In this document: positions 49,059 to 56,934 of the stretch, piece after piece
Numbering within the stretch: position 1 is the first letter of the stretch
How the letters are laid out: each line of letters begins with the position of its first letter
From: Shinella yambaruensis
GTDB lineage: Bacteria; Pseudomonadota; Alphaproteobacteria; Rhizobiales; Rhizobiaceae
Reading direction: 5' to 3'
Assembly: GCF_022899355.1 (NCBI RefSeq)
Contig: NZ_JALJCK010000001.1
Location: forward strand, 410,346 to 474,345
Length of the DNA stretch: 64,000 nt
Program-made: the position numbers and the translations under genes
The notes under the pieces: generated by a model
What the model was told of the DNA's origin: nothing
The model's input: the letters and a program-made list of their open reading frames with translations, nothing else
Database searches by the model: none

Positions 49059-50039
49059 TCACAGCGCTGCCGCGAGCGCGCCCGGGCTGTGGTGGACGTT
49101 CCGGGTGAGGAACGCCAGAGCGGCCGCGCCGATCAGGCCGGAATTCTGGCCGAGTGCGGCGCGCGTGACGCGCACATCCTTGAACGCGGGCATGGCCCGG
49201 TCGGATATGCAGCGCTCGATGCCGGGACGCAGGCGCTCGAACTCGTGCGAAAGCCCGCCCCCCATGATGACGACCTCGGGACTGAAGATGTGGATGAGGC
49301 TGACGAAACCCCGGCCGAGGATGCCGGCCTCCTCGTCGACAAGCCGATTGGCGAGTTCGTCGCCGGCCCGTGCAGCGGCAAAGACGGCGCGGCTGTCTAT
49401 GGACCCGCCATCCGCGCCAAGCCGCGTTCCCGTGCAGGCAAAGGCCTGCTCCCGAGCCCGGCGGGTGAAGGCCGTGCCCGATCCATAGGCTTCGAAGCAG
49501 CCGCGGTTGCCGCAGGGGCAAAGCGCGCCGTCCGGCATGACGGACATGTGGCCGACATGGCCCGCCATGCCCTTCCGGCCCCGCAGCACGCGCCCGTCGG
49601 CGATGACGCCGCCGCCGATGCCGGTGCTGACGGTCACGTAGACGAGGTTCTCGAGCCCCTTGCCCGCGCCGAACTGCCATTCGCCGATGGCCGCGGCGAT
49701 GCCGTCGTTCTCCAGGCTGACGGGAAAGGCGAAGCGCTTCTGCAGTTCCGCCTTCAAGGGGAAGTCGGCAAAGCCCGCCAGCGTCGGAATATCGCGCGCG
49801 ACACCCGCGATCGTGTCGATCGGCCCCGGCGTGGACACACCGATTCCCACCGGTGTGGCGGTGCCTGCGGCAGCGACGAGGCCGTCGGCAAGCGCCTTGA
49901 TCTGCGCCAGCACGCGCTCGGGACCTGCCATGGCGTCGGTCCGCTCCTCGGCGCGGGCGACGATCTCGCCCCGCGTGCCGACGAGCGCCGCGCGAACCTG
50001 CGTCCCGCCGAGATCGATGCCGATGGCAATCTGCTGCAT
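49059..50039 (-). CDS. ROK-family sugar kinase
   Basis: 326 residues. IGIDLGGTQVRAALV is the ATP-binding start, ENDGIAAAIGEWQFGAGKG carries the catalytic Asp, VSTGIGGGVI follows, and CPCGNRGCFEAYGSG is the ROK zinc site. There is no N-terminal helix-turn-helix, so it is a kinase and not a NagC/XylR-type repressor. Its place next to a ribulose-phosphate-epimerase-like gene recalls AlsK-AlsE of the E. coli allose operon. Last gene of a six-gene operon. The ATG at 50039 starts MQQIAIGID. Substrate unknown. Confidence 0.85.
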   Translation of the reverse strand: MQQIAIGIDLGGTQVRAALVGTRGEIVARAEERTDAMAGPERVLAQIKALADGLVAAAGTATPVGIGVSTPGPIDTIAGVARDIPTLAGFADFPLKAELQKRFAFPVSLENDGIAAAIGEWQFGAGKGLENLVYVTVSTGIGGGVIADGRVLRGRKGMAGHVGHMSVMPDGALCPCGNRGCFEAYGSGTAFTRRAREQAFACTGTRLGADGGSIDSRAVFAAARAGDELANRLVDEEAGILGRGFVSLIHIFSPEVVIMGGGLSHEFERLRPGIERCISDRAMPAFKDVRVTRAALGQNSGLIGAAALAFLTRNVHHSPGALAAAL

Positions 50040-50053
50040 GGCGCAATCCGGCG

Positions 50054-50752
50054 TCAGAGGGCGTGGAGCCACGCCATGCGCTCGGAAAGCGACGGCGCGT
50101 TGAACGCGAGCGATCCAAGAACGACCGTCTCGGCGCCGGACCGGCGCAGCAGCGGCACGGTATGCTCGCGAATACCGCCATCGGCCGCCAGCACGATGCG
50201 ATGGTCCGCACCGCTTTCGGCGATGATCTGCCGGGCCTCCTGCAGGCGCGTGCCCGCCGTCTCGTCGAGGCCCTGGCCCTTCACGCCGATCGCCGTGCCG
50301 AGCAGCGTGACGAAACGCAGCCGCGCCGCATGGCGGCGAAGCCGTTCGACGGGCGTCTCCACCCGCAGCACCATGCCGGCGGCGACGCCGCGGCGGTCGA
50401 GCAGGTCGAGCGCCGCGTCCGCCACGCCTTCGTTCTCGATATGGATGCTGATGAGATCGCTGCCCGCATCGGCAAACTGCTCGATCTGCGACAGCACGAC
50501 CGCATCCGCCACCATGAGATGGACGTGGATGGGCCGGGCGGAGACCTTGCGCAGGCTCGCCACCAGATCCGGGAAGAACAGCAGGGCCGGCGCGAAATGG
50601 CCGTCGGCGACGTCGACATGCAGGACGTCGACATGCGGATCGACACGGGCAAGGTCATCGGCAAGCCGCACGAGATCGGCGGACCAGACGGAGAACTCGG
50701 CGATCAGGCGGTCCTTCGGCAGGTCGTCGATCCAGGATTTGGCGGGGGTCAT
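50054..50752 (-). CDS. Ribulose-phosphate 3-epimerase-like protein
   Basis: 232 residues of the Rpe/AlsE TIM-barrel family. HVDVADGHFAPAL holds metal-binding His and Asp, VHLMVAD the next His, SIHIENEG follows and AADGGIRE the catalytic Asp; LGSLAF binds phosphate. The usual flexible loop VxPGFxGQ is replaced by GTAIGVKGQGLD, marking a divergent subfamily that probably acts on another ketose phosphate or derivative. 3 nt after the hydrolase gene and 14 nt before the ROK kinase. Confidence 0.8.
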   Translation of the reverse strand: MTPAKSWIDDLPKDRLIAEFSVWSADLVRLADDLARVDPHVDVLHVDVADGHFAPALLFFPDLVASLRKVSARPIHVHLMVADAVVLSQIEQFADAGSDLISIHIENEGVADAALDLLDRRGVAAGMVLRVETPVERLRRHAARLRFVTLLGTAIGVKGQGLDETAGTRLQEARQIIAESGADHRIVLAADGGIREHTVPLLRRSGAETVVLGSLAFNAPSLSERMAWLHAL

Positions 50753-50755
50753 CTC

Positions 50756-51565
50756 TCAGAGATCCTTCAGGAACGTGCGCATGGCATGGTGGAAATCGGC
50801 GATATACTGCGCCCTGCTCTGCGCCTTGGCGGTGATCTCCACGAAGCGGGCGGCGGGGATCCGGTCGGCAAGCGCACGCGCATAGGCAATGGGATGGATG
50901 ACGTCCCGCCCGTGGCCGATCAACAGCGTGGGGACGGCGATCCGGGCGAGGTCGGCATCGGCGACACCCGGCCCGTCGCCGGAGATCGCGGTCAGGAGGG
51001 CAGCGGTGACCGCAACAGGTTCCCGCGCGAAAAAACCTTCGAGCGAGGCCAGGTTGTCCGGCGCCTCCGCCGCCAGATGGCGGCCTGTGGCGCCGGCAAG
51101 GAAGGCCGCCCTTGCGGCCTCCGGCGGCATCCGCGCCAGCAGGCGGCCGACCTCGGCATTGGCGGCCATGGTCGGCGGCGCCGACGCGGTCAGCCAGGCC
51201 GGTCTCGCAAGGACGAGCGCCCGAACGAGATCCGGCCGTCGCACCGCCAGGCGCACGGCAATCGCCGCGCCCATGGAAATGCCGCCGAGGATGACGGGGG
51301 CGTCGAGGGTGCGCTCGATGCAACGGGCGACATCGTCGGCGAAAGTGGCCATCGACAGCCGTTCCAACGGACCGGCCTGCGACCGGCCATGGCCCCGCGC
51401 CTCGATCGTGACGCGGCGAAACCCGGATTGCGCGGGAAAGGCCTCGGCCGTCTGGCCGGCATCGCCGCAAAGGCCATGCAGGAAGACGGCCGGCGCGCCC
51501 TCGCCCGCGCTGTCGACATTGAGGCACGTGCCGTCGTCCGTCTCGAAGGATCGGATCTCCCTCAT
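50756..51565 (-). CDS. Alpha/beta hydrolase (esterase/lactonase-like)
   Basis: 269 residues. VFLHGLCGDAGQT is the oxyanion-hole loop, LGGISMGAAIAVRLA the nucleophile elbow with Ser, and the Asp and His are likely in GHGRDVIHP and IADFHHAM. No signal peptide, so it acts in the cytosol on an imported compound. It overlaps the TIM-barrel gene by 4 nt, so it is a true member of the sugar operon; removal of an acyl group or opening of a lactone is the simplest role. Confidence 0.8.
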   Translation of the reverse strand: MREIRSFETDDGTCLNVDSAGEGAPAVFLHGLCGDAGQTAEAFPAQSGFRRVTIEARGHGRSQAGPLERLSMATFADDVARCIERTLDAPVILGGISMGAAIAVRLAVRRPDLVRALVLARPAWLTASAPPTMAANAEVGRLLARMPPEAARAAFLAGATGRHLAAEAPDNLASLEGFFAREPVAVTAALLTAISGDGPGVADADLARIAVPTLLIGHGRDVIHPIAYARALADRIPAARFVEITAKAQSRAQYIADFHHAMRTFLKDL

Positions 51566-52404
51566 CGCCCTGCCCCGGTGTCGGAAAGCGTCCGCGTGAG
51601 AAACGCGGCGACGCCGGCGGCCTCGTCGGCGGCAAGTCCGTGCGTGACCAAGCTGCCGGCAAAGCCGATCGCCTTCAGCCGGCCCAGATAGTGGCCGTAG
51701 TCGAGCACGCCCTTGCCGGCAGTCGCGAAGCTGCCATCCGGGTTGCGGTCCTTCGCATGCGCCATGACGATGCGGTCGGCAAGGCGGTCGATCGCGGATG
51801 CGACGATGGTCCGCCGCGCCTCGGGCGTCTCGACCTCGAAGAGATTGGCAGGGTCGAGCACGATCTTGACGCGCGGGCTTTTCATCTCGTCGATCAGCCG
51901 GCGGGCCTTCTCGGCGGAATTGACCACATTGGCAAGCTCCGGCTCGATGCCGAGATCCACGCCGTATCGCTCGGCGATCCTGACCGCCGTCTCCATGGCC
52001 TCGAGCAGGTCGCGCCAGGCCTCGGGCGTGTCATTGCCGGGATGCGCCTTCCACTGGTCCAGGGGATCGCGCGTGCCGGTGCAGAGCGTGATGAGACCGG
52101 CCGACATCGCCGCGCAGCGCTCCGCCAGCACCGCCAGCCTGCGATGGCCGGCCTCGCGCACCGCCGGGTCGGGGTGGATCATGTTGTAGGTGCCCGACAC
52201 CGCGGCGATCTCGACGCCGGTCGTGCCGGCGGCAGCCGCGACCGCACGCGCCTCGGCCCCGCTGATCGCATCCGGCATGGAGGAAAGTCCCGAGCAGGCC
52301 ATGTTGTATTGTGCCGAGGCAAAGCCCGCACCGGCGACCGCCTTGAGAACCGTTTCCGGCGCGCGTCCCGCGAAGGTCTTGGCGAAGATGCCGAGCTTCA
52401 TCAC
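51562..52404 (-). CDS. TIM-barrel sugar (phosphate) isomerase/epimerase
   Basis: 280 residues of the xylose-isomerase-like AP2 family. Possible metal ligands: Glu in GIEPELANVV, Asp in VLDPANLF, His in MAHAKDR; the last ligand position reads SLVTHGL, with His where many relatives have Glu. Such proteins epimerise or isomerise free sugars, keto-sugars or inosose. Overlaps both neighbours by 4 nt (Gfo/Idh upstream, hydrolase downstream), so their translation is coupled. Possible starts MMK at 52404 or 52401. Confidence 0.8.
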   Translation of the reverse strand: MMKLGIFAKTFAGRAPETVLKAVAGAGFASAQYNMACSGLSSMPDAISGAEARAVAAAAGTTGVEIAAVSGTYNMIHPDPAVREAGHRRLAVLAERCAAMSAGLITLCTGTRDPLDQWKAHPGNDTPEAWRDLLEAMETAVRIAERYGVDLGIEPELANVVNSAEKARRLIDEMKSPRVKIVLDPANLFEVETPEARRTIVASAIDRLADRIVMAHAKDRNPDGSFATAGKGVLDYGHYLGRLKAIGFAGSLVTHGLAADEAAGVAAFLTRTLSDTGAGR

Positions 52405-53477
52405 ACGCCGCCCGTCATGTCGGCGAGCGCGGCGGGCCTGCCGGTCTCGACCGAGCGGGCGATCGCGACCATGGCTTGCACCGAGGCAAGGCCGTCGTCG
52501 ATGCCGGCACCCTCCATCGGCGTGCCGTCCAGAATGGTGCGGGCGAAACCCTCGACCTGGCGGCGGTAGAAATGGCCGTCGGCCCCCAGCACCCGGTGCG
52601 TCGCGCCATCGGCCTCGCGGAAGATCTCCACCTCGCTCGTCTTGTAGTACCAGGGGTTATAGGTCTTGCCGAGGACGCTGCCGTTCCTGCCGTAGATCTG
52701 GAAACCTTCATGCCAGTCCATGCGCACCTGCACCGTCAGGTCGAGATGGCCGAGCGCGCCGGAGGCGAATTCCACGTCCACGAACCAGCACCAGATGCCG
52801 GCCCGTTCGGAAAGCCGCGCCTGCACGGAGACGATATCGCCGGCAAGGTAGCGGGCGGTGTCGATCAGGTGGCAGCCATGCGCCAGCATGTAATAGCGGC
52901 GCAGGTCCGCCTTCGGATTGGCCGAGGGTTTCCTCGCATTGGCGCTGGTGACGATGAGCGGCTGCACCGCATCGGTCATCGGGTAGCGGTGCGTGCTGTC
53001 GCAATACCAGGCCTTAAGCGCCACCATCTCGCCCATCTCGTCGCCAATGAAGGCCCTGGCCGCCTGCAGCCCGGCATCGAAGCGTTTCATGTGGCCGACC
53101 TGGAAGACCTTGCCGGATTTTTCGACGGCGGCCTTCAGGTCGAGGCATTCCTCCACCGTCAACCCCATGGGTTTTTCGCACAACACATGCTTGCCGGCCG
53201 CAAGCGCCCTGAGCGAGGCCGGCACATGGAAGGCATCGGCCGTCGCGATGATCACGGCGTCGAGGTCCGGATCAGCAAGCATCCTGTCGTAGTCGTCGTA
53301 GGACTTCTCGGCCCCATGCATGATCACCATGCGCTCGCGCAGGTCGTCGGCGACGTCGCAGATCGCATGGAGATCCGCGTTCGCCGCCTTGGTGCAGCTC
53401 TCGAAATGCGCCGCCTGCGCAATCTGGCCCGCGCCCAAGACACCAACTCGAAGACGGCGGTCACTGTCTGATGGCAT
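52401..53477 (-). CDS. Gfo/Idh/MocA-family oxidoreductase (first)
   Basis: 358 residues. Rossmann motif GVLGAGQIAQAAHF near residue 10, CEKPMG near 95 with the catalytic Lys, and GCHLIDTARYLAGD with the His-x3-Asp of the active site. It should oxidise or reduce a sugar or cyclitol with NAD(P). The ATG at 53477 is preferred because AAGGGGG lies 5 nt upstream. Second gene of the operon, 47 nt after the ATPase; partner of the TIM-barrel isomerase. Confidence 0.87.
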   Translation of the reverse strand: MPSDSDRRLRVGVLGAGQIAQAAHFESCTKAANADLHAICDVADDLRERMVIMHGAEKSYDDYDRMLADPDLDAVIIATADAFHVPASLRALAAGKHVLCEKPMGLTVEECLDLKAAVEKSGKVFQVGHMKRFDAGLQAARAFIGDEMGEMVALKAWYCDSTHRYPMTDAVQPLIVTSANARKPSANPKADLRRYYMLAHGCHLIDTARYLAGDIVSVQARLSERAGIWCWFVDVEFASGALGHLDLTVQVRMDWHEGFQIYGRNGSVLGKTYNPWYYKTSEVEIFREADGATHRVLGADGHFYRRQVEGFARTILDGTPMEGAGIDDGLASVQAMVAIARSVETGRPAALADMTGGV

Positions 53478-53524
53478 TTCTGCCCCCTTGATCATCGTTC
53501 ACGGACAACGCTGCGGACACTCGC

Positions 53525-54670
53525 TCACAGGGCCGCATGGGTTTGCGGGTTGAAGAAGTGCAGCTTGGCCGGGTCGATGGCGAGATCGATACGCTCTCCG
53601 GCCTTGATGGCGCTGGTGGCCTCGAACCTCGCGACCGCATTGGCGGCGCCGCTCAGGTCCTCCACCGCGTCCGGATCCCCGGAATCGACGCGGGTCGCCT
53701 CGATCTTCAGATGCACGATCAACTCCGAGCCGAGCTCCTCGATCGTTCTCACCACAGCGGGAATGGTCGGATAGGCCGCGCCCGACGGAAGGCGGCTGTC
53801 ATAGAGGTCTTCGGGACGGATGCCGAAAACGACGGGCTTGCCGTCGAAGGCCGAAAGGCCGGGAACCCGCTCCCGGACACTTGCCGGCAACGGAATGGAA
53901 AAGTCCGGAAGGCGGATCGACCCGCCTTCCAGACGGCCTTCGAAAAGGTTCATCGAGGGAGAACCGATGAAGCCTGCGACGAACGCGTTGACCGGCTTGT
54001 GGTAGAGCGCCTTCGGCGTGTCCACCTGCTGCAGCACGCCGCCCTTCAGCACCGCCACGCGGTCACCCATGGTCATCGCCTCGGTCTGGTCGTGGGTGAC
54101 GTAGATGGTCGTCACGCCCAGCTGGCGCTGCAGGCTGGCGATCTCGGCGCGCATCTGCACACGAAGCTTGGCATCGAGGTTCGACAGCGGCTCGTCCATC
54201 AGGAAGGCGGCGGGCTCGCGCACCATCGCGCGGCCCATCGCCACACGTTGCCGCTGGCCGCCGGAAAGCTGCGCCGGCTTGTTCTGCAGCAATGTCTCGA
54301 GCTGCAGGATCTTCGCGATTTCGGTCACCCGCCGGGAGCGTTCCGCCTTGTCCTTTCCTGCCAGCTTCATCGAGAAGGCGATGTTGTCGAAGACGGTCAT
54401 GTGCGGATAGAGGGCGTAGCTCTGGAACACCATGGCGATGTCGCGATCCTTCGGCGGCAGATCCACGACGTCCTGATCGCCGATGCTCAGCGTGCCGCTG
54501 GTGATATCCTCGAGGCCCGCGATCATGCGCAACGCCGTCGATTTTCCGCAGCCGGACGGCCCCACCAGGATCAGGAACTCCCCGTCGTGAATCGTCAGGC
54601 TCAGGTCCTTGATCGCATGGTAATTGTTTCCGTAGGTCTTGCAGATCCTGTCCAGCACAACCACAGCCAC
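53525..54670 (-). CDS. ABC sugar transporter ATP-binding protein (UgpC/MalK type)
   Basis: 381 residues from a GTG start (54670) with GGGAGG 8 nt upstream. Walker [10 protein letters not shown] at 37-45, signature LSGGQ at 135-139, Walker [16 protein letters not shown] near 155, H-loop His193 in THDQTEA. The C-terminal part has the TOBE-like domain (VFGIRPEDL). It energises carbohydrate import; the solute-binding protein and permease of the same type are 7-9 kb away in another unit, so this ATPase probably serves them. First gene of the six-gene operon. Confidence 0.9.
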   Translation of the reverse strand: MAVVVLDRICKTYGNNYHAIKDLSLTIHDGEFLILVGPSGCGKSTALRMIAGLEDITSGTLSIGDQDVVDLPPKDRDIAMVFQSYALYPHMTVFDNIAFSMKLAGKDKAERSRRVTEIAKILQLETLLQNKPAQLSGGQRQRVAMGRAMVREPAAFLMDEPLSNLDAKLRVQMRAEIASLQRQLGVTTIYVTHDQTEAMTMGDRVAVLKGGVLQQVDTPKALYHKPVNAFVAGFIGSPSMNLFEGRLEGGSIRLPDFSIPLPASVRERVPGLSAFDGKPVVFGIRPEDLYDSRLPSGAAYPTIPAVVRTIEELGSELIVHLKIEATRVDSGDPDAVEDLSGAANAVARFEATSAIKAGERIDLAIDPAKLHFFNPQTHAAL

Positions 54671-54807
54671 GTCGCATCCTCCCCGCACCGTCCCCAAACA
54701 CCGGCCGGCCGCCTCCACCGCCGCCATCCGGTTTTCGACAGAAGGTTCAGGACTGATTGCCAAAGTCAAGGCAAAAAACGGGAAACAAGACCGTTCAGAA
54801 ATCAATA

Positions 54808-54869
54808 TATCAACACAACACATTGATAATAAATAATTATTTACATGATAAAAGATTATTTGCGTGACA
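54808..54869. promoter_or_regulatory. Candidate operator region upstream of the ATPase operon
   Basis: The 54671-54988 space is AT-rich here. It holds an inverted repeat TATCAA-N9-TTGATA (54808-54828) and an imperfect direct repeat TTATTTACATGATA / TTATTTGCGTGACA (54837 and 54856, 19 bp apart). Either may be a regulator site for the minus-strand operon starting at 54670. No promoter is certain. Confidence 0.4.
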
Positions 54870-54940
54870 TATTATTTTTTGACGCGCGTAATTTTATAGC
54901 GCTGGAAAATCGTCTTCCCCCGATGAAACGTCTGAAGCAC

Positions 54941-54988
54941 TTCAACGCGGTTGCGGACGCAAACCGCTCCGCACTTTTGCAGGAAGGC
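54941..54988. repeat. Diverged copy of the rhizobial palindromic repeat
   Basis: GGACGCAAACCGCTCCGCAC followed by TTTTGCAGGAAGGCTC is a shorter, diverged version of the repeat at 22047 and 10905. It abuts the stop codon of the PfkB gene. Confidence 0.6.
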
Positions 54989-55918
54989 TCAGGCCCGGAG
55001 GGGCACAGGTACAGGCGCGTGCTCGCCCGCCATCCAGGAAAGGCACATGGCCCTGTCCGGCAGCCCCCTGCGGCCGCCATGCGAGGTCACCGAGATGGCC
55101 GCCGCCGTTGCGGCAAAGATCACGCAATCAAGCGGACTGCCGCCCTCCGCCAGCGCCAGAGCGTAGACACCATGGAAGCAATCCCCGGCACCGGTCGTGT
55201 CCACGGCCTGCACCAAATAGGCCGGCACATGCCAGAAGACCGGATCGCCCCTTTGCCGCAGGTAACTGCCGCGCTCACCGTCGGTGAGCACCACGGCCGA
55301 CCGATCAGGCGACCAGAGCGCTTCGAGGAGAACCCGCGGGTCGTCCTCTTCCAGGTAGGACCTCGCGAACGCGATCGGCAGCACGAGATGATCGGCGAGC
55401 GACAGGATCCGGTCGCTTGCCGAGCCGATCGTCCATTCGATATCGGCCACGATCGAAAGACCACTACGGCGCGCCCGCTCGACCACCGCTTCCGAATGGA
55501 CGGCATAACCGTCGATGAGCAGAACCGGCGCCTGGGCAAGCACCGCGTCCGGCAGATCGGGCGACGTGCCGTGCAGCACGTCGTCGTCATAGGCTATGAA
55601 ACGCTCGCCGTCCGGCCCGACCGTGATGACCGACCGGATGGGCGCGGCATCGGCGTGGCGAGGCGCAAATCCCGTGCCGACGCCTTGGCGCTCCAGTTCG
55701 CGTCCGCCGACATCCTCGGGCGGGTCGCCGAGCCAGCCGATGAAGGCCGCACGCCCGCCGAGGCGGGCAACCGCGACAAGCGCGGTGGCGACGTTGCCCC
55801 CGTGGTCGCAAACGCGTTTCGTCACCTTTCCCTTCCCGGCGCAAAGCGGGCGATCGACATAGAGGATGTCGTCGACCGCAAGAGCGCCGAAGCCCAGGAC
55901 GTCAAAGGCGCGCGCCAC
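54989..55918 (-). CDS. PfkB-family carbohydrate kinase
   Basis: About 309 residues from a GTG start 3 nt after the aldolase stop. Ribokinase fold: GAGKGKVTKR-type substrate region (LCAGKGKVTKRV), GGNVATALVAVARLGG, and DTTGAGDCFHGVYALALAEG with the anion hole and catalytic Asp. GGRRGLPD near the end is typical of the group. It phosphorylates a sugar or keto-acid sugar; with the class I aldolase it suggests a phosphorylation then aldol-cleavage step. Residues reported for sulfofructose kinase were not matched. Confidence 0.85.
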   Translation of the reverse strand: MARAFDVLGFGALAVDDILYVDRPLCAGKGKVTKRVCDHGGNVATALVAVARLGGRAAFIGWLGDPPEDVGGRELERQGVGTGFAPRHADAAPIRSVITVGPDGERFIAYDDDVLHGTSPDLPDAVLAQAPVLLIDGYAVHSEAVVERARRSGLSIVADIEWTIGSASDRILSLADHLVLPIAFARSYLEEDDPRVLLEALWSPDRSAVVLTDGERGSYLRQRGDPVFWHVPAYLVQAVDTTGAGDCFHGVYALALAEGGSPLDCVIFAATAAAISVTSHGGRRGLPDRAMCLSWMAGEHAPVPVPLRA

Positions 55919-55921
55919 GGG

Positions 55922-56722
55922 TCATGCCCCGGCGGCGGCCAGCGCCTCCTCCGGCCTCATGCCGGCATGAATGACGAGCTTGAAGGCCTGCGCGGCTTTC
56001 GTCGCGTCGCCGTGGCCCCAGAGGTTGCGGCCCACCACGGCGCCCCGCGCGCCGGCCCGCAGCGCATCCGAGGCCTGTTGCAGCGCGCCGAGCAGCGTGT
56101 CGGTCTTCGGCCCGCCGGCAATGACAACCGGGATGGGGCATGTGGCGACCGTTTCGCGGAAGGACTCGAAGTCGCCGGTATAGCCGACCTTGACCAAGTC
56201 GACACCCGTCTCGTAGCCGATGCGGACCGCATAGGCGATTTCATCCGGCGTGAAGACAATCTTGCCGCCGTCGGCGAAATCACGCGGATAGATATGGGCG
56301 ATGACGGGCATTTCGAAGCGCGCAGCGGCGTTTACCGTGTCGGTCAGCCAGCGGATATACTCGCCCTCCGTGTTGCCGCGCACCGGAATGGCGACGGCCA
56401 GCGCATCCGCCCCGTAGCGCACCGCATCCTCCGGGGTGGCGATGAGCTGGCGAATCCGGTCGTCGGCCGTGAAGCAGCCAGCCTGGATGACCAGCGCGGC
56501 CTTGCCGGCATAATCGGACCACAGGTGGCGGGCGGCGCCCGGCTGGATGCTGACATAGTCGGGCCCGCCTGCCATCACGCGGCGCAGCGCGCCCGGCAAG
56601 TCCGCCAGGCCTCCCTCCCGCACATTTCCATAACCGACGAAATGATCGACCGCGCCGCCGAACAGGTTGCCCGAGGGGTTTGAGAACAGGCGAGAAAGGC
56701 GAATTTTGGTTCCGAGACCCAT
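55922..56722 (-). CDS. Class I aldolase of the DhnA/LsrF/FbaB type
   Basis: 266 residues. VDLVKVGYTGD contains the likely Schiff-base Lys; VIAGGPKTDT and GRNLWGHGD bind phosphate. The N-terminal part (LFGGAVDHFVGYG, GPDYVSIQPGAARHLW) fits DeoC/LacD/FbaB relatives. It probably splits a phosphorylated ketose or 2-keto sugar. The ATG at 56722 has GGAGGAG 8 nt upstream. A probable promoter TTGAAG-N17-TTAGGG lies at 56783-56755. First gene of a two-gene unit with the PfkB kinase, divergent from the DeoR regulator. Confidence 0.82.
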   Translation of the reverse strand: MGLGTKIRLSRLFSNPSGNLFGGAVDHFVGYGNVREGGLADLPGALRRVMAGGPDYVSIQPGAARHLWSDYAGKAALVIQAGCFTADDRIRQLIATPEDAVRYGADALAVAIPVRGNTEGEYIRWLTDTVNAAARFEMPVIAHIYPRDFADGGKIVFTPDEIAYAVRIGYETGVDLVKVGYTGDFESFRETVATCPIPVVIAGGPKTDTLLGALQQASDALRAGARGAVVGRNLWGHGDATKAAQAFKLVIHAGMRPEEALAAAGA

Positions 56723-56785
56723 GGCAAAGGCTCCTCCGTATCTGCTGACGCGGACCCTAACTCGAAAGCAAAACAACCTTCAATA

Positions 56786-56837
56786 TTTCGAATTCTTTCA
56801 TTTCGATATTAGCAGGCGATTTTTTATGCGCTATAAT
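56786..56837 (+). promoter_or_regulatory. DeoR-type operator and deoR promoter
   Basis: TTTCGAATTCTTTCATTTCG (56786-56805) holds repeated TTTC(G/A) units, the kind bound by DeoR-family repressors (compare the published AgaR core TTTCRTTTYR). It overlaps the -35 TTAGCA (56809-56814) region of a plus-strand promoter with a perfect -10 TATAAT (56832-56837, 17-nt spacer) and adjoins the -35 of the divergent aldolase promoter. A further TTTCGAAA is at 56898. Autoregulation and repression of the aldolase-kinase pair are inferred. Confidence 0.6.
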
Positions 56838-56934
56838 GATGCTTCCTGGATGAGAATGCGGCTGCAGGGAAAAATGCTGGCAAATCATCTTTTGAATTTC
56901 GAAACCAAGTGCGGAACGCCAGACGGAACGAGTT

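Noticed and set aside
49059..50039. ROK protein as a transcriptional repressor
   Set aside because: There is no N-terminal helix-turn-helix; the protein starts directly with the ATP-binding motif.
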